A stretch of DNA of 64,000 nt. Source: Bacteroidota bacterium (GTDB taxonomy: Bacteria; Bacteroidota; Bacteroidia; Flavobacteriales_F; PHOS-HE28). Positions 36,309 through 42,998 of this stretch are shown in pieces. The stretch lies in contig JAKQEI010000195.1 in the NCBI GenBank assembly GCA_029573495.1, positions 1 through 64,000 of the forward strand, written 5' to 3'. Below the pieces are notes generated by a model. It saw only the letters and a list, made by a program, of their open reading frames with translations. It did not search any database and was not told the DNA's origin. The number at the start of each line of letters is the position of its first letter. The first letter of the stretch is position 1. Both the position numbers and the translations under genes were made by a program.

Positions 36309-37097
36309 TCAGTATCGCAGCGTGAAATGCTCCTTCGCCTGCTCGGCGCGCAGGAACACGAGGCCGAGGTCGTACAGGTCCACGGTGACCGTTACGAGCG
36401 GATGGTCCTTGATCGCCGCCCAAGCCTGTTCCATGCCGCGGCTCCAGTGGATGTCGTCGAAAACGAACACCGTGCCGTTATGTGCGAAGGGTAGGATGGT
36501 CTCGAAGTACGCAAGCGTCGGTTCCTGGGCATGATGCCCATCGATGAAGGCGAGGTCCACACGACCCATGTGCTTCAGCACTTCCGGCAGTTTACTCTTG
36601 AAGCTGCCTAGAACGGCATGGATATTCTCCGATCCGAGGTGATCGAAATGGTGCTGGGCGATGCGCTGGGTCTGGGGACAGCCCTCAATGGTATGGACCG
36701 TTCCATCCTCCGCAGCCGTGGCGAGGTAAAGCGTCGTGATCCCGAAGGAGGTGCCGAGTTCCAGTACACGGGTGGCCTGGAAATAACGCGCCGTACGGTA
36801 CAACAGCCGGGCCTGTGCGGCCGGCTTCAGCGCTGTGCGGGCGATCCCTGATACCACCCGGATGGGCCGTTGCGAGACCCGGGAGCCTGCTCCCAGGTCG
36901 TTCACCGTGATGGTCTGATCGCTTTCCAGCAGGTCCTCGCGAAGCGCCTCGATCTCCTCGAACTGCGGCACGTCCACTCCATGTCGCAGCACGTGTGTGA
37001 TCAGGTCGTAGACGAAGGGGCTATGTACCCCATGACGCGTCCGCGCCTTCACCAGGTGTTCCAGGTAGCTTCCGATCCGTTTCAGGTGTTCGCCCAT
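36309..37097 (-). CDS. Class I SAM-dependent methyltransferase (O-methyltransferase-like)
   Basis: 262 residues. The SAM-binding glycine motif is V-L-E-L-G-T-S-F-G-I-T-T-L at about residues 113-125, then H-T-I-E-G-C (acidic loop) and D-L-A-F-I-D-G-H-H-A, the motif resembling the metal-site loop of catechol-type O-methyltransferases. No metal-site residues can be confirmed by eye. The first 100 residues are an extra helical region (R-T-R-H-G-V-H-S-P-F-V-Y) also found in other Bacteroidota members. Substrate unknown. It has its own exact -7 element at 37121-37128 and is co-transcribed with the adenosyltransferase. Confidence 0.88.
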   Translation of the reverse strand: MGEHLKRIGSYLEHLVKARTRHGVHSPFVYDLITHVLRHGVDVPQFEEIEALREDLLESDQTITVNDLGAGSRVSQRPIRVVSGIARTALKPAAQARLLYRTARYFQATRVLELGTSFGITTLYLATAAEDGTVHTIEGCPQTQRIAQHHFDHLGSENIHAVLGSFKSKLPEVLKHMGRVDLAFIDGHHAQEPTLAYFETILPFAHNGTVFVFDDIHWSRGMEQAWAAIKDHPLVTVTVDLYDLGLVFLRAEQAKEHFTLRY

Positions 37098-37120
37098 GTA
37101 CCCAGGCCCATGGACCCGTT

Positions 37121-37128
37121 CAAAGGTA
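37121..37128 (-). promoter_or_regulatory. Bacteroidota -7 promoter element for the methyltransferase-adenosyltransferase operon
   Basis: TACCTTTG on the minus strand, exact TAnnTTTG, 23 bases upstream of ATG 37097. Confidence 0.5.
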
Positions 37129-37189
37129 GCTGGTCACCCGTGCGGAAGATCACTTCCCTGCCGACCGGGCGGACCGGAGCCTATCGGAC

Positions 37190-37672
37190 TCAGTGGCGCT
37201 GGTTGGCCAGGGCCTTTCGTGCTTCGCGGAAATACTTCAACGGCACCCAGAGCATGCCGAAGCACTCGCCATCCTCCTTGCCCAGGTGCTTGTGGTGCAC
37301 CTTATGCGCCTTGCGTATCCCAAGGAAGTAAGCGTTGTGCGTGTTGCGGAGCCACTTGATCCGCTGATGGATGAAGACCTCATGCACCAGGAAGTAAGCG
37401 ATGCCATAGACGAGGATGCCGAGCCCGATCCAGAACCAGGGCGTGTGGAACCCGAGCCAGCTTCCAATGGCGAACAAGGCCATGGAGGGCACGGCGAAGA
37501 TCAGGAAGAAGGTGTCATTCCGCTCAAGGAAGCCATAATGGTCCTTCTTGTGGTGGTCGGCGTGCAGGTGCCACAGGAAGCCATGCATCACGTACTTGTG
37601 CGTGGCCCAGGCCACACCTTCCATCAGGACGAAGGTGAGCGTGATGATGGCTAGTATGGTCCACGTGCCCAT
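37190..37672 (-). CDS. crtZ: Beta-carotene hydroxylase (CrtZ-type fatty-acid-hydroxylase superfamily)
   Basis: 160 residues, four hydrophobic segments. The four histidine clusters for the di-iron site are visible: H-K-Y-V-M-H, H-A-D-H-H, H-E-V-F-I-H-Q-R and H-K-V-H-H-K-H, which is the CrtZ spacing. CrtZ adds hydroxyl groups to the beta-ionone rings of beta-carotene to make zeaxanthin in the inner membrane. The rest of the carotenoid pathway is not in this window. Its start lies one base after the stop of the SRPBCC gene, so it is the last gene of a minus-strand operon that starts with the tandem 53-residue proteins. Confidence 0.92.
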   Translation of the reverse strand: MGTWTILAIITLTFVLMEGVAWATHKYVMHGFLWHLHADHHKKDHYGFLERNDTFFLIFAVPSMALFAIGSWLGFHTPWFWIGLGILVYGIAYFLVHEVFIHQRIKWLRNTHNAYFLGIRKAHKVHHKHLGKEDGECFGMLWVPLKYFREARKALANQRH

Positions 37673-37673
37673 G

Positions 37674-38171
37674 TCAAGATCGAACGTCTGACCCGCCAGT
37701 TGGTTCGCTCTCCGGTAAGAGGATGGTCGCCAAGGTCAGCGCCCGATGATCGAAGATCCGGTCCAATTCGCGCCTTACCCAAAGCATATGTGCGAGTTCG
37801 CCCAACGGTCCTAAAGGTAGCTCGTACTCCACACGATCCCTCATGTGTACACCATTCGGGACCGCCTCGAACGCGTGCGTATGCCGCCACAGCCGATAAG
37901 GCCCTTGGAGCTGGGTGTCCACGAAGCGTACCGGGGCGCTCACCTCTTCGATGCGTGTCACCCAGCGGAGCGGTATCCGCAGCAACGGGCGTACCGTGTA
38001 CGTGATCAGCTGTCCATTGAAGGCCGGTCGGTCGTCGAACGGTTCACGGATGCTCAACCCAAGTCCCGGAGGTGTTATCAGGGCAAGGTTGCGAGGGGTG
38101 CTGAAGAAGTCCCACGCACGTTCCAACGTGATGGGCAGGGTCTGCGACCGTTCCAGCACGTGGCGGGCCAT
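37674..38171 (-). CDS. SRPBCC-superfamily (START-like, cyclase/coenzyme Q-binding type) protein
   Basis: 165 residues from ATG 38171, where the family's first strand begins (L-E-R-S-Q-T-L-P-I-T-L-E-R-A-W-D-F-F). The typical helix-grip layout is seen: F-F-S-T-P-R-N-L-A-L-I-T-P-P, then T-Y-T-V-R-P-L and W-V-T-R-I-E-E-V, F-V-D-T-Q-L-Q-G-P-Y-R-L-W, H-M-R-D-R-V-E-Y-E-L-P-L-G. These proteins bind small hydrophobic ligands; related cyclase-like members are often next to carotenoid genes. Substrate unknown. Stop is one base from crtZ and start four bases from the first 53-residue gene. Confidence 0.85.
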   Translation of the reverse strand: MARHVLERSQTLPITLERAWDFFSTPRNLALITPPGLGLSIREPFDDRPAFNGQLITYTVRPLLRIPLRWVTRIEEVSAPVRFVDTQLQGPYRLWRHTHAFEAVPNGVHMRDRVEYELPLGPLGELAHMLWVRRELDRIFDHRALTLATILLPESEPTGGSDVRS

Positions 38172-38175
38172 GGTA

Positions 38176-38337
38176 TCAGCCGATGACCTCGAGCTTCGGA
38201 TAGCGCTGCTTCCAGGCGGCAAGCGCCTTCTGGGAGGAAACAGTGATGACCGTCCGCGAATCGAGACGGACCTTGATCTCCTTCACTCCCGCTTTGATCG
38301 GACGTTCCAGGATGAGCGCGGGTTTCTTGCGTGGCAT
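38176..38337 (-). CDS. Small basic protein, 53 residues, copy A of a tandem paralogous pair
   Basis: A 54-codon frame (ATG 38337 to TGA 38176-38178), found by reading the minus strand between the SRPBCC gene and the next small gene. It begins M-P-R-K-K-P-A-L-I-L and ends W-K-Q-R-Y-P-K-L-E-V-I-G. It is strongly basic, has no signal peptide, and consists of a Lys-rich start, a predicted strand-helix core (I-K-V-R-L-D-S-R-T-V-I-T-V) and a conserved tail. By my alignment 38 of 53 residues are identical to copy B upstream (38360-38521), so coding selection is well supported. Size and charge suggest nucleic-acid or membrane binding, but function is unknown. No SD sequence. Confidence 0.75.
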   Translation of the reverse strand: MPRKKPALILERPIKAGVKEIKVRLDSRTVITVSSQKALAAWKQRYPKLEVIG

Positions 38338-38359
38338 GTTGCTTACGTTGCGTTGGTGA

Positions 38360-38521
38360 TCAACCGATCACCTCCAGTTTGGGGTAGCGCTGACGCCAGA
38401 ACTCCAACGCCTTCTTGCTGGCTACCGTTATGATCGTACGTGCGTCCAACCGGACCTTGATCGCTTTCAAGCCTTCTTTCACCGGTTGGCTCAGGATGAG
38501 CTGTTTCTTCTTGCGTGGCAT
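38360..38521 (-). CDS. Small basic protein, 53 residues, copy B of a tandem paralogous pair
   Basis: 54 codons (ATG 38521 to TGA 38360-38362), 22 bases upstream of copy A and equal in length. It begins M-P-R-K-K-K-Q-L-I-L and shares the core I-K-V-R-L-D-A-R-T-I-I-T-V and the identical last ten residues Q-R-Y-P-K-L-E-V-I-G. Differences from copy A are mostly conservative (Val/Ile, Ser/Ala, Lys/Arg), and the length is kept, which is typical of a duplicated functional gene. It appears to head the operon copy B - copy A - SRPBCC - crtZ. Function unknown. Confidence 0.75.
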   Translation of the reverse strand: MPRKKKQLILSQPVKEGLKAIKVRLDARTIITVASKKALEFWRQRYPKLEVIG

Positions 38522-38873
38522 CTTGTTGTTCTTGTTGGGTTACCAAGCGGACCTGGGAGTATCCCATTGACGGGTGCTGAACCGGTCCTGCTGCCCCAAG
38601 AACGTCCAAGCGGCTTGCATAGTTCGCATTCCTACCGGTAATGGGTAGGAAATTGACATTGTTTAACGGGAGGCGGGGAATTGTCCTTTGCAAAACTTAA
38701 ATAGCTGTATACCAGACAAATACGAGTGTAGCTGCGGTTGGTTTCCGTTCGCTCCCAGCGCCTCCAAGGTAATGATTTTCAGCGCAGTTGAGCCCACTAG
38801 CAGGAGATCCTTGTGTCCATGGGAGGAAGAGCCTTGATCAGATCGACCTTGCCGCGGTTGAGGCAGGGCGCAT
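38522..38873. other. 352-bp non-coding stretch upstream of the tandem small genes
   Basis: I see no convincing gene here. It is AT-richer than the rest of the window and contains one hairpin (TTCCTACC at 38629-38636 with GGTAGGAA at 38644-38651). TAAGTTTT on the minus strand (38692-38699), a near match to TAnnTTTG, could be the promoter of the small-gene operon. The right part runs into a decayed nuclease gene, so this may be remnant accessory DNA. Confidence 0.5.
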
Positions 38874-39119
38874 TCAATTAACTGCACCTAGCCGCTCAAT
38901 GCGCAAGCGGGGCTTCTACTCATATACCTGATGTTCGCGGCGCGTGGCAGAGACCTTTTCAGCACGATCCTCCACGAACACGGTCCGCCCGTCCTTCGCC
39001 GGTCAGGTCCATGCCTTGTGCTCGCCGTGGTGATTACGCAGCCGCTCGGCCAAGGGTACTTCCGGGTGCCCTACATAATACATACCCAGGTCGGTGGTGC
39101 GTAGGATCGAACGAGTCCA
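38874..39119 (-). pseudogene. Decayed GIY-YIG nuclease-family gene with two in-frame stops
   Basis: One continuous reading frame is readable but broken by TGA (39003-39005) and TAG (38916-38918). It reads W-T-R-S-I-L-R-T-T-D-L-G-M-Y-Y-V-G-H, then L-A-E-R-L-R-N-H-H-G-E-H-K-A-W-T, stop, P-A-K-D-G-R-T-V-F-V-E-D, A-T-R-R-E, stop, R-I-E-R-L. This follows the small GIY-YIG single-domain nucleases, whose order is Y-V-G-H, E-R-L-x-x-H, H-K-x-W-T, E-A-x-R-R-E, K-S-R-x-I-E. The TGA falls where a Gly follows the Thr in many relatives. No start codon is clear. The gene lies directly downstream of the tRNA-Val pair, a common position for such genes. Confidence 0.7.
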
Positions 39120-39122
39120 CAA

Positions 39123-39146
39123 CAAAAAACCCCGACCATGGTCGGG
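39123..39146 (-). terminator. Rho-independent terminator of the tRNA-Val transcript
   Basis: Self-complementary CCCCGACC / GGTCGGGG (39129-39136, 39139-39146) followed on the minus strand by six Ts (from 39128 down to 39123). It lies five bases past the tRNA-Val(CAC) end. Confidence 0.85.
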
Positions 39147-39150
39147 GCTT

Positions 39151-39225
39151 GTGGGACCTACTGGATTCGAACCAGTGACCTCATGCGTGTGAAGCATGCG
39201 CTCTAAACCAGCTGAGCTAAGGTCC
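39151..39225 (-). tRNA. tRNA-Val (anticodon CAC)
   Basis: 75 bases on the minus strand. The acceptor GGGACCT pairs with AGGTCCC, D-stem GCTC/GAGC, anticodon stem CATGC/GCATG with loop TTCACAC (CAC at the 34-36 positions), T arm ACTGG TTCGAAT CCAGT, discriminator A. No CCA is encoded. It reads GUG codons. Second of two adjacent tRNA-Val genes. Confidence 0.95.
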
Positions 39226-39265
39226 CAATATGTCAAGTGCGGTCGTGCTCGACACTTCCGCGGTG

Positions 39266-39340
39266 TGGAGGCAGCCGGATTCGAACCAGCGACCCTCTGC
39301 TTGTAAGGCAGATGCTCTGAACCAGCTGAGCTATGCCTCC
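39266..39340 (-). tRNA. tRNA-Val (anticodon TAC)
   Basis: 75 bases on the minus strand. The acceptor GGAGGCA pairs with TGCCTCC, D-stem GCTC/GAGC, anticodon stem TCTGC/GCAGA with loop CTTACAA (TAC), T arm GCTGG TTCGAAT CCGGC (one G-U-type pairing), discriminator A. It reads GUA and GUG. First gene of the tRNA-Val transcript; 40 bases separate it from the CAC isoacceptor. Confidence 0.95.
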
Positions 39341-39382
39341 TGATACTTGAAAGAACAAGCGCCGGTCGGCGCTAAGGGGCGG

Positions 39383-39390
39383 CAAATATA
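39383..39390 (-). promoter_or_regulatory. Bacteroidota -7 promoter element for the tRNA-Val operon
   Basis: TATATTTG on the minus strand, exact TAnnTTTG, 43 bases upstream of the first tRNA and just downstream of the folC stop. Confidence 0.6.
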
Positions 39391-39400
39391 GCGGAACCGT

Positions 39401-40618
39401 TCAAACAACCTCGGCCACGACGAACACACTTCCGGTGATCAGGATCAAGTCGTTCAGCCCTGCAGCCCTGGAGGCCGCTCGCATGGCTTCCTGGACCGTG
39501 GGGAAATGGGCACCGGTGAGCCCCATTCCAACAGCAGCATGAGCCAATTCCGCCGCGTCCAGGCCACGGGGGATGTCCGCCTTGCAGAAGTAGTAGGTGG
39601 CCGATCGGGGCAGGATGTCCAGGACACCACCGATGTCCTTGTCGTTGACCATGCCCAACACGATATGCAGTCGCTCAAACGGCTGGCATTCGACCATCCG
39701 CATCAGGGTGCGCATACCATCCACATTGTGCGCCACATCGGCCACGATCAGGGGCGCGTCCCCCAATACCTGCCAACGGCCCATCAGACCGGTGTTCCGG
39801 ACCACATGCTTGAAGCCGGCGCTGACCGCGACCTCCGGGATGGACCAACCGCCCTCACGCAACTTGAGCACGGCGGCATACGCGGTTCTTGCGTTGCGTT
39901 CCTGATGGTCGCCAGGCAATCCACTGGGGTAGGGTGCCCGTGGTCCTTGGTCGGCGAAGGTGATCGGCGAGCCGGCCTTCAGCGCCGCGTTCAGGAAGAC
40001 CTCGGCGATCGTTCCATCGGCCTCCCCGATGACCACGGGAACGCCGGGTTTGATGATGCCTGCTTTTTCCGCCGCGATGGCCTCCAAGGTGTTCCCGAGG
40101 AAGTCCATATGGTCCCAGCCGATGTTGGTGATCACGCTCACTTCCGGTGTGACCACGTTGGTGCTGTCCAGGCGGCCGCCCATACCCGTCTCGAGCACCG
40201 CCATGTCCACCTTCCGCTCACGGAACCACCAGAAGGCCAGGGCTACGCCCCATTCGAAGAAGGAGGTCTGGATGGGTTCGAAACCCTCGCGATAGCATTC
40301 GACGAAACGCACCACGTCCCTCTCCGGGATCATCTCGCCGTTGATCCGGAAGCGTTCCCGGAAGTCCTTCAGGTGGGGCGAGGTGTGGAGACCTACCGTA
40401 TATCCGGCCTCCTGCAGTACGCTGGCGAGGAGGTGGCTGGTGCTGCCCTTTCCATTGGTGCCGGCCACATGCACGCAGCGCAGGCCACGCTCTGGGTGGC
40501 CCGTCAACCTCATCAACTGTTCGGTGCGCGAAAGGTCAGGCTTGTATGCGGCCTTGCCGATCCGCTGGAACATGGGAAGCTGTGCGTAGAGGTACGCCAG
40601 CGTTTCCGTGTAATCCAT
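39401..40618 (-). CDS. folC: Bifunctional folylpolyglutamate synthase / dihydrofolate synthase
   Basis: 405 residues. P-loop V-A-G-T-N-G-K-G-S-T-S-H (about 50-61), followed by Y-T-V-G-L-H-T-S-P-H-L and G-M-G-G-R-L-D-S-T-N-V, and D-H-M-D-F-L-G-N-T with I-A-x-E-K-A-G-I-I-K. The protein adds glutamate to dihydropteroate and then to folates; pabB in the same window supplies the p-aminobenzoate precursor. Two bases downstream of the tonB stop, so it is the last gene of the exbB-exbD-exbD-tonB-folC operon. Mur-ligase family fold. Confidence 0.95.
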   Translation of the reverse strand: MDYTETLAYLYAQLPMFQRIGKAAYKPDLSRTEQLMRLTGHPERGLRCVHVAGTNGKGSTSHLLASVLQEAGYTVGLHTSPHLKDFRERFRINGEMIPERDVVRFVECYREGFEPIQTSFFEWGVALAFWWFRERKVDMAVLETGMGGRLDSTNVVTPEVSVITNIGWDHMDFLGNTLEAIAAEKAGIIKPGVPVVIGEADGTIAEVFLNAALKAGSPITFADQGPRAPYPSGLPGDHQERNARTAYAAVLKLREGGWSIPEVAVSAGFKHVVRNTGLMGRWQVLGDAPLIVADVAHNVDGMRTLMRMVECQPFERLHIVLGMVNDKDIGGVLDILPRSATYYFCKADIPRGLDAAELAHAAVGMGLTGAHFPTVQEAMRAASRAAGLNDLILITGSVFVVAEVV

Positions 40619-40620
40619 CG

Positions 40621-41397
40621 CTATCCGGGGAAGAAGCGCAGCTTGATGTAGTGCGCCTGTTCAGGAGGTCCGTCCGGCAGTGGCACGAAACGACAGGTCT
40701 TGGCGGCTCGCAAGGCCACGTTCTGAATGGCGACATCCGCCGTTCCCGTGTTCGCCACTGACACCCGAAGTACGGTTCCAGCGCGATCCACGACCACCTT
40801 CACCTCCACCCAGGTCGCATTCTGCAACTGGGGGCGCTCGCTGAGGTCCGGACCACGCGCCAGACCGCGGCTACCACCGCGTAATTCCCATCCATTGCCA
40901 CGCATGGCGCCCAGGCCTCCCGGCTTGCCATCCGGAGCACCGGGGTCACCCGGCTTGCTGTTGTCAGGTCCGTCGGCCGGCTGCTGGCCCGGCTTGTTCC
41001 AGTTGTTCAGGGCATCGGAAAGGCGCGTGTCCACCTTCGGCTCCTTGGGCTTGTCCGGTTTGGGCTTCGGGTTGGTGACGGGCTTGGGTTGCTTGGGCTT
41101 CACCACCTCGACGTCGCTGTTCTCCTCCGTGGCCACGTCCTCGTGCTCCTCAGGCACGACCGGGGCTGCGCTCTGTTCGCCGCCGGGATCCTTGGTGGGT
41201 GTATCGCCACCGCCATCATCCGTGGTGCCGAAGTCCGCCATGGCCACCTCCACCGTTTCCTCCGGCAATGGTGGATCGAAGTGCTTCAGCCCGATGAAGA
41301 GGAAGAGGATCAACAGAAGCACATGCACCACGATGGTGGTGACCAGACCCGTGGTCCTATCCCGTCGTTCGTGGGGGTATAGCGCTGCCGTGCTCAT
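40621..41397 (-). CDS. TonB-family energy transducer with Lys/Pro-rich spacer
   Basis: 258 residues from ATG 41397 (overlapping the exbD stop as ATGA). A single N-terminal membrane anchor lies at about residues 17-39, then a Pro/Lys/Glu-rich spacer (K-P-K-Q-P-K-P-V-T-N, K-P-K-P-D-K-P-K-E-P), a Gly/Asn-rich segment, and a C-terminal TonB-like domain (T-W-V-E-V-K-V-V-V-D-R-A-G-T-V-L and final I-K-L-R-F-F-P-G). It transmits energy from ExbBD to outer-membrane receptors. The operon encodes its own ExbB and two ExbD proteins. The C-terminal domain is more divergent than in Proteobacteria. Confidence 0.88.
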   Translation of the reverse strand: MSTAALYPHERRDRTTGLVTTIVVHVLLLILFLFIGLKHFDPPLPEETVEVAMADFGTTDDGGGDTPTKDPGGEQSAAPVVPEEHEDVATEENSDVEVVKPKQPKPVTNPKPKPDKPKEPKVDTRLSDALNNWNKPGQQPADGPDNSKPGDPGAPDGKPGGLGAMRGNGWELRGGSRGLARGPDLSERPQLQNATWVEVKVVVDRAGTVLRVSVANTGTADVAIQNVALRAAKTCRFVPLPDGPPEQAHYIKLRFFPG

Positions 41398-41822
41398 TTC
41401 GCCGGTGCGTTCGGTTCGCCGGGCGGGGTGGGTGCTGCGGCCAGCACGATCCGCCACTTGTGCGTCTTGGCGATGTTCAACACGTCCACCATCCTCCCAG
41501 TGGGCACATCTTGTGCCACGCTGAGGACGATGGCATCGCTCTCGGTGTGCTTCGCCATCTCAGCCACCAGCGCGCCTTCGATGGCATCCATGCCAATGGG
41601 GGAGCCGTTGAGGGTGCCGCCTTGTTCATCCATGAGCCGCAGCGCCACCTTGGGCTGGGTCTTGCTCGAACTGGTCTTGTTCTTCGGCAGGTCCACGGGC
41701 AGGGCGAAGGGGCTCACCATGGTGCTCACGATCACGAAGAAGATCAGCAGCAGGAAGACCAGGTCGGTCATGCTGCTCAGGCTGAAGCCCGCGTCCACCC
41801 GGTGTGTGCTGCGTATGGCCAT
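41394..41822 (-). CDS. exbD: ExbD/TolR-family biopolymer transport protein (second copy)
   Basis: 142 residues. The single membrane segment carries the key Asp in S-L-S-S-M-T-D-L-V-F-L-L-L-I-F-F-V-I-V-S-T, the proton-translocating residue, and the periplasmic part includes L-P-V-D-L-P-K and A-L-V-A-E-M-A. ExbD works with ExbB to convert proton motive force for TonB. Two adjacent ExbD copies in one operon are common in Bacteroidota; this one overlaps tonB by four bases and follows the first copy with one base between. It carries an extra C-terminal tail (A-A-P-T-P-P-G-E-P). Confidence 0.92.
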   Translation of the reverse strand: MAIRSTHRVDAGFSLSSMTDLVFLLLIFFVIVSTMVSPFALPVDLPKNKTSSSKTQPKVALRLMDEQGGTLNGSPIGMDAIEGALVAEMAKHTESDAIVLSVAQDVPTGRMVDVLNIAKTHKWRIVLAAAPTPPGEPNAPAK

Positions 41823-41823
41823 G

Positions 41824-42222
41824 TTACTTCGGTCGGGTGGCTATGATGACCTTCCAATTGTTGCGCTTGGCAATGTCCATCACCCCAACGGTGACCCCGG
41901 CGGGCACGCGTTGGTCCACATGGATCACCAGGCTCGGGTCCTTGGCCTCGAACAGGGCCATCTTGTCCTTCAACGCACCTTCGAGGTCCAACGGAGCCAC
42001 AGGCTTGTCGTTCACGCTGAAGGCACCGTCCGCATCGATCCGGACTCCGACGCGCGGTTTCTCCTTCGTCTTGTTGGCACTTACGGGCAGGTCCACCGGC
42101 ATGGTCGTCGGGCTCACCATCGTGCTGATGATGACGAAGAAGATGAGCAGCAGGAAGACCAGGTCGGTCATACTGCTCAGGCTGAAGCCCGCGTCGATCC
42201 TATTGTTGCTCCGCAGCTTCAC
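41824..42222 (-). CDS. exbD: ExbD/TolR-family biopolymer transport protein (first copy)
   Basis: 132 residues. The N-terminal membrane segment A-G-F-S-L-S-S-M-T-D-L-V-F-L holds the conserved Asp; the periplasmic region ends I-A-K-R-N-N-W-K-V-I-I-A-T-R-P. It is clearly related to the second copy (same membrane segment and similar I-D-A/M-D pattern), so the two arose by duplication and may form heteromers. Nine bases downstream of exbB. Confidence 0.92.
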   Translation of the reverse strand: MKLRSNNRIDAGFSLSSMTDLVFLLLIFFVIISTMVSPTTMPVDLPVSANKTKEKPRVGVRIDADGAFSVNDKPVAPLDLEGALKDKMALFEAKDPSLVIHVDQRVPAGVTVGVMDIAKRNNWKVIIATRPK

Positions 42223-42231
42223 GGTGGATGA

Positions 42232-42954
42232 TCACTTCGCCGGGGACTCCAGCACTTCCATGAACTCGATGCTGCGCGATTCCATCTTCTGCACAACCTT
42301 GTTCACGCGCGCCACCAGCAGGTTGTAGCCCACGTACGCGGGGATGCCGATGATGAGACCTGCCACCGTGGTGATCATGGCCTGCATCATGCCTCCGCTC
42401 AGCTGGCTCAGCTCCACACCGGCGCCGCTCACCTCCATGGTGTGGAAGGTGACGACCATGCCTACCACCGTTCCCAGGAAGCCGATCATGGGGGCGGCTC
42501 CCGATATGGTGGCCAGGATGGGCAGGCCCGCCTCCAGGCGGTACACCTCCAACTTGCCTTGGTTCTCCACGCTCACCTCGATGTCCTTCAGCGGTTTGCC
42601 GATGCGGCTGATCCCCTTCTCCAACATGCGGGCCACCGGCGAATTGGTCGTCTGGCACAGGTTGCGGGCACTGTCGATCTTGCCATCGCGGATGTAGTCG
42701 CGGAGCTTGGCCATGAAGTCCTTCTCATCGCGCAGGGCCCGGTTGATGGCCATGCTCCGTTCGATGATGATGTAGACAGCGGTGAGCGACATGAGAGCGA
42801 GGGGCCCCATGATGTACCAGCCGCCCATCTTGATCAGCTCCCACACGGAGAGGGTCGTCTCCTGGGGGACCACCGGTGTGGTGGCGGTGCTGTCCAACAT
42901 CTGGCGGGCGGCCTCGGAGGCGTCCTGGATCTGGGCGAAGAGTTCGAGGGACAT
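42232..42954 (-). CDS. exbB: ExbB/MotA/TolQ-family proton channel protein
   Basis: 240 residues from ATG 42954 (upstream in-frame codons read through the glutamate dehydrogenase spacer and are unlikely). Three hydrophobic segments: about 49-69 (W-Y-I-M-G-P-L-A-L-M), about 145-165 (P-I-L-A-T-I-S-G-A-A-P-M-I-G-F-L-G-T-V) and about 185-210 (A-G-V-E-L, then T-V-A-G-L-I-I-G-I-P). The G-L-x-x-x-I-x-A-P-M-I-G-L-L-G-T-V type motif is characteristic. Heads the exbB-exbD-exbD-tonB-folC operon. Confidence 0.92.
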   Translation of the reverse strand: MSLELFAQIQDASEAARQMLDSTATTPVVPQETTLSVWELIKMGGWYIMGPLALMSLTAVYIIIERSMAINRALRDEKDFMAKLRDYIRDGKIDSARNLCQTTNSPVARMLEKGISRIGKPLKDIEVSVENQGKLEVYRLEAGLPILATISGAAPMIGFLGTVVGMVVTFHTMEVSGAGVELSQLSGGMMQAMITTVAGLIIGIPAYVGYNLLVARVNKVVQKMESRSIEFMEVLESPAK

Positions 42955-42998
42955 GGTTGCAGGTTGAAAGTGGAACGCGGGGGTGCCGCTCTTAATTG

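Noticed and set aside
39150-39236. Protein-like start of the frame running through tRNA-Val(CAC)
   Set aside because: This is translation of a tRNA gene; only the part after 39119 resembles a GIY-YIG protein.
41000-41120. Repetitive Pro-Lys codons as a possible repeat array
   Set aside because: They encode the proline/lysine spacer of the TonB protein and are not a separate repeat.
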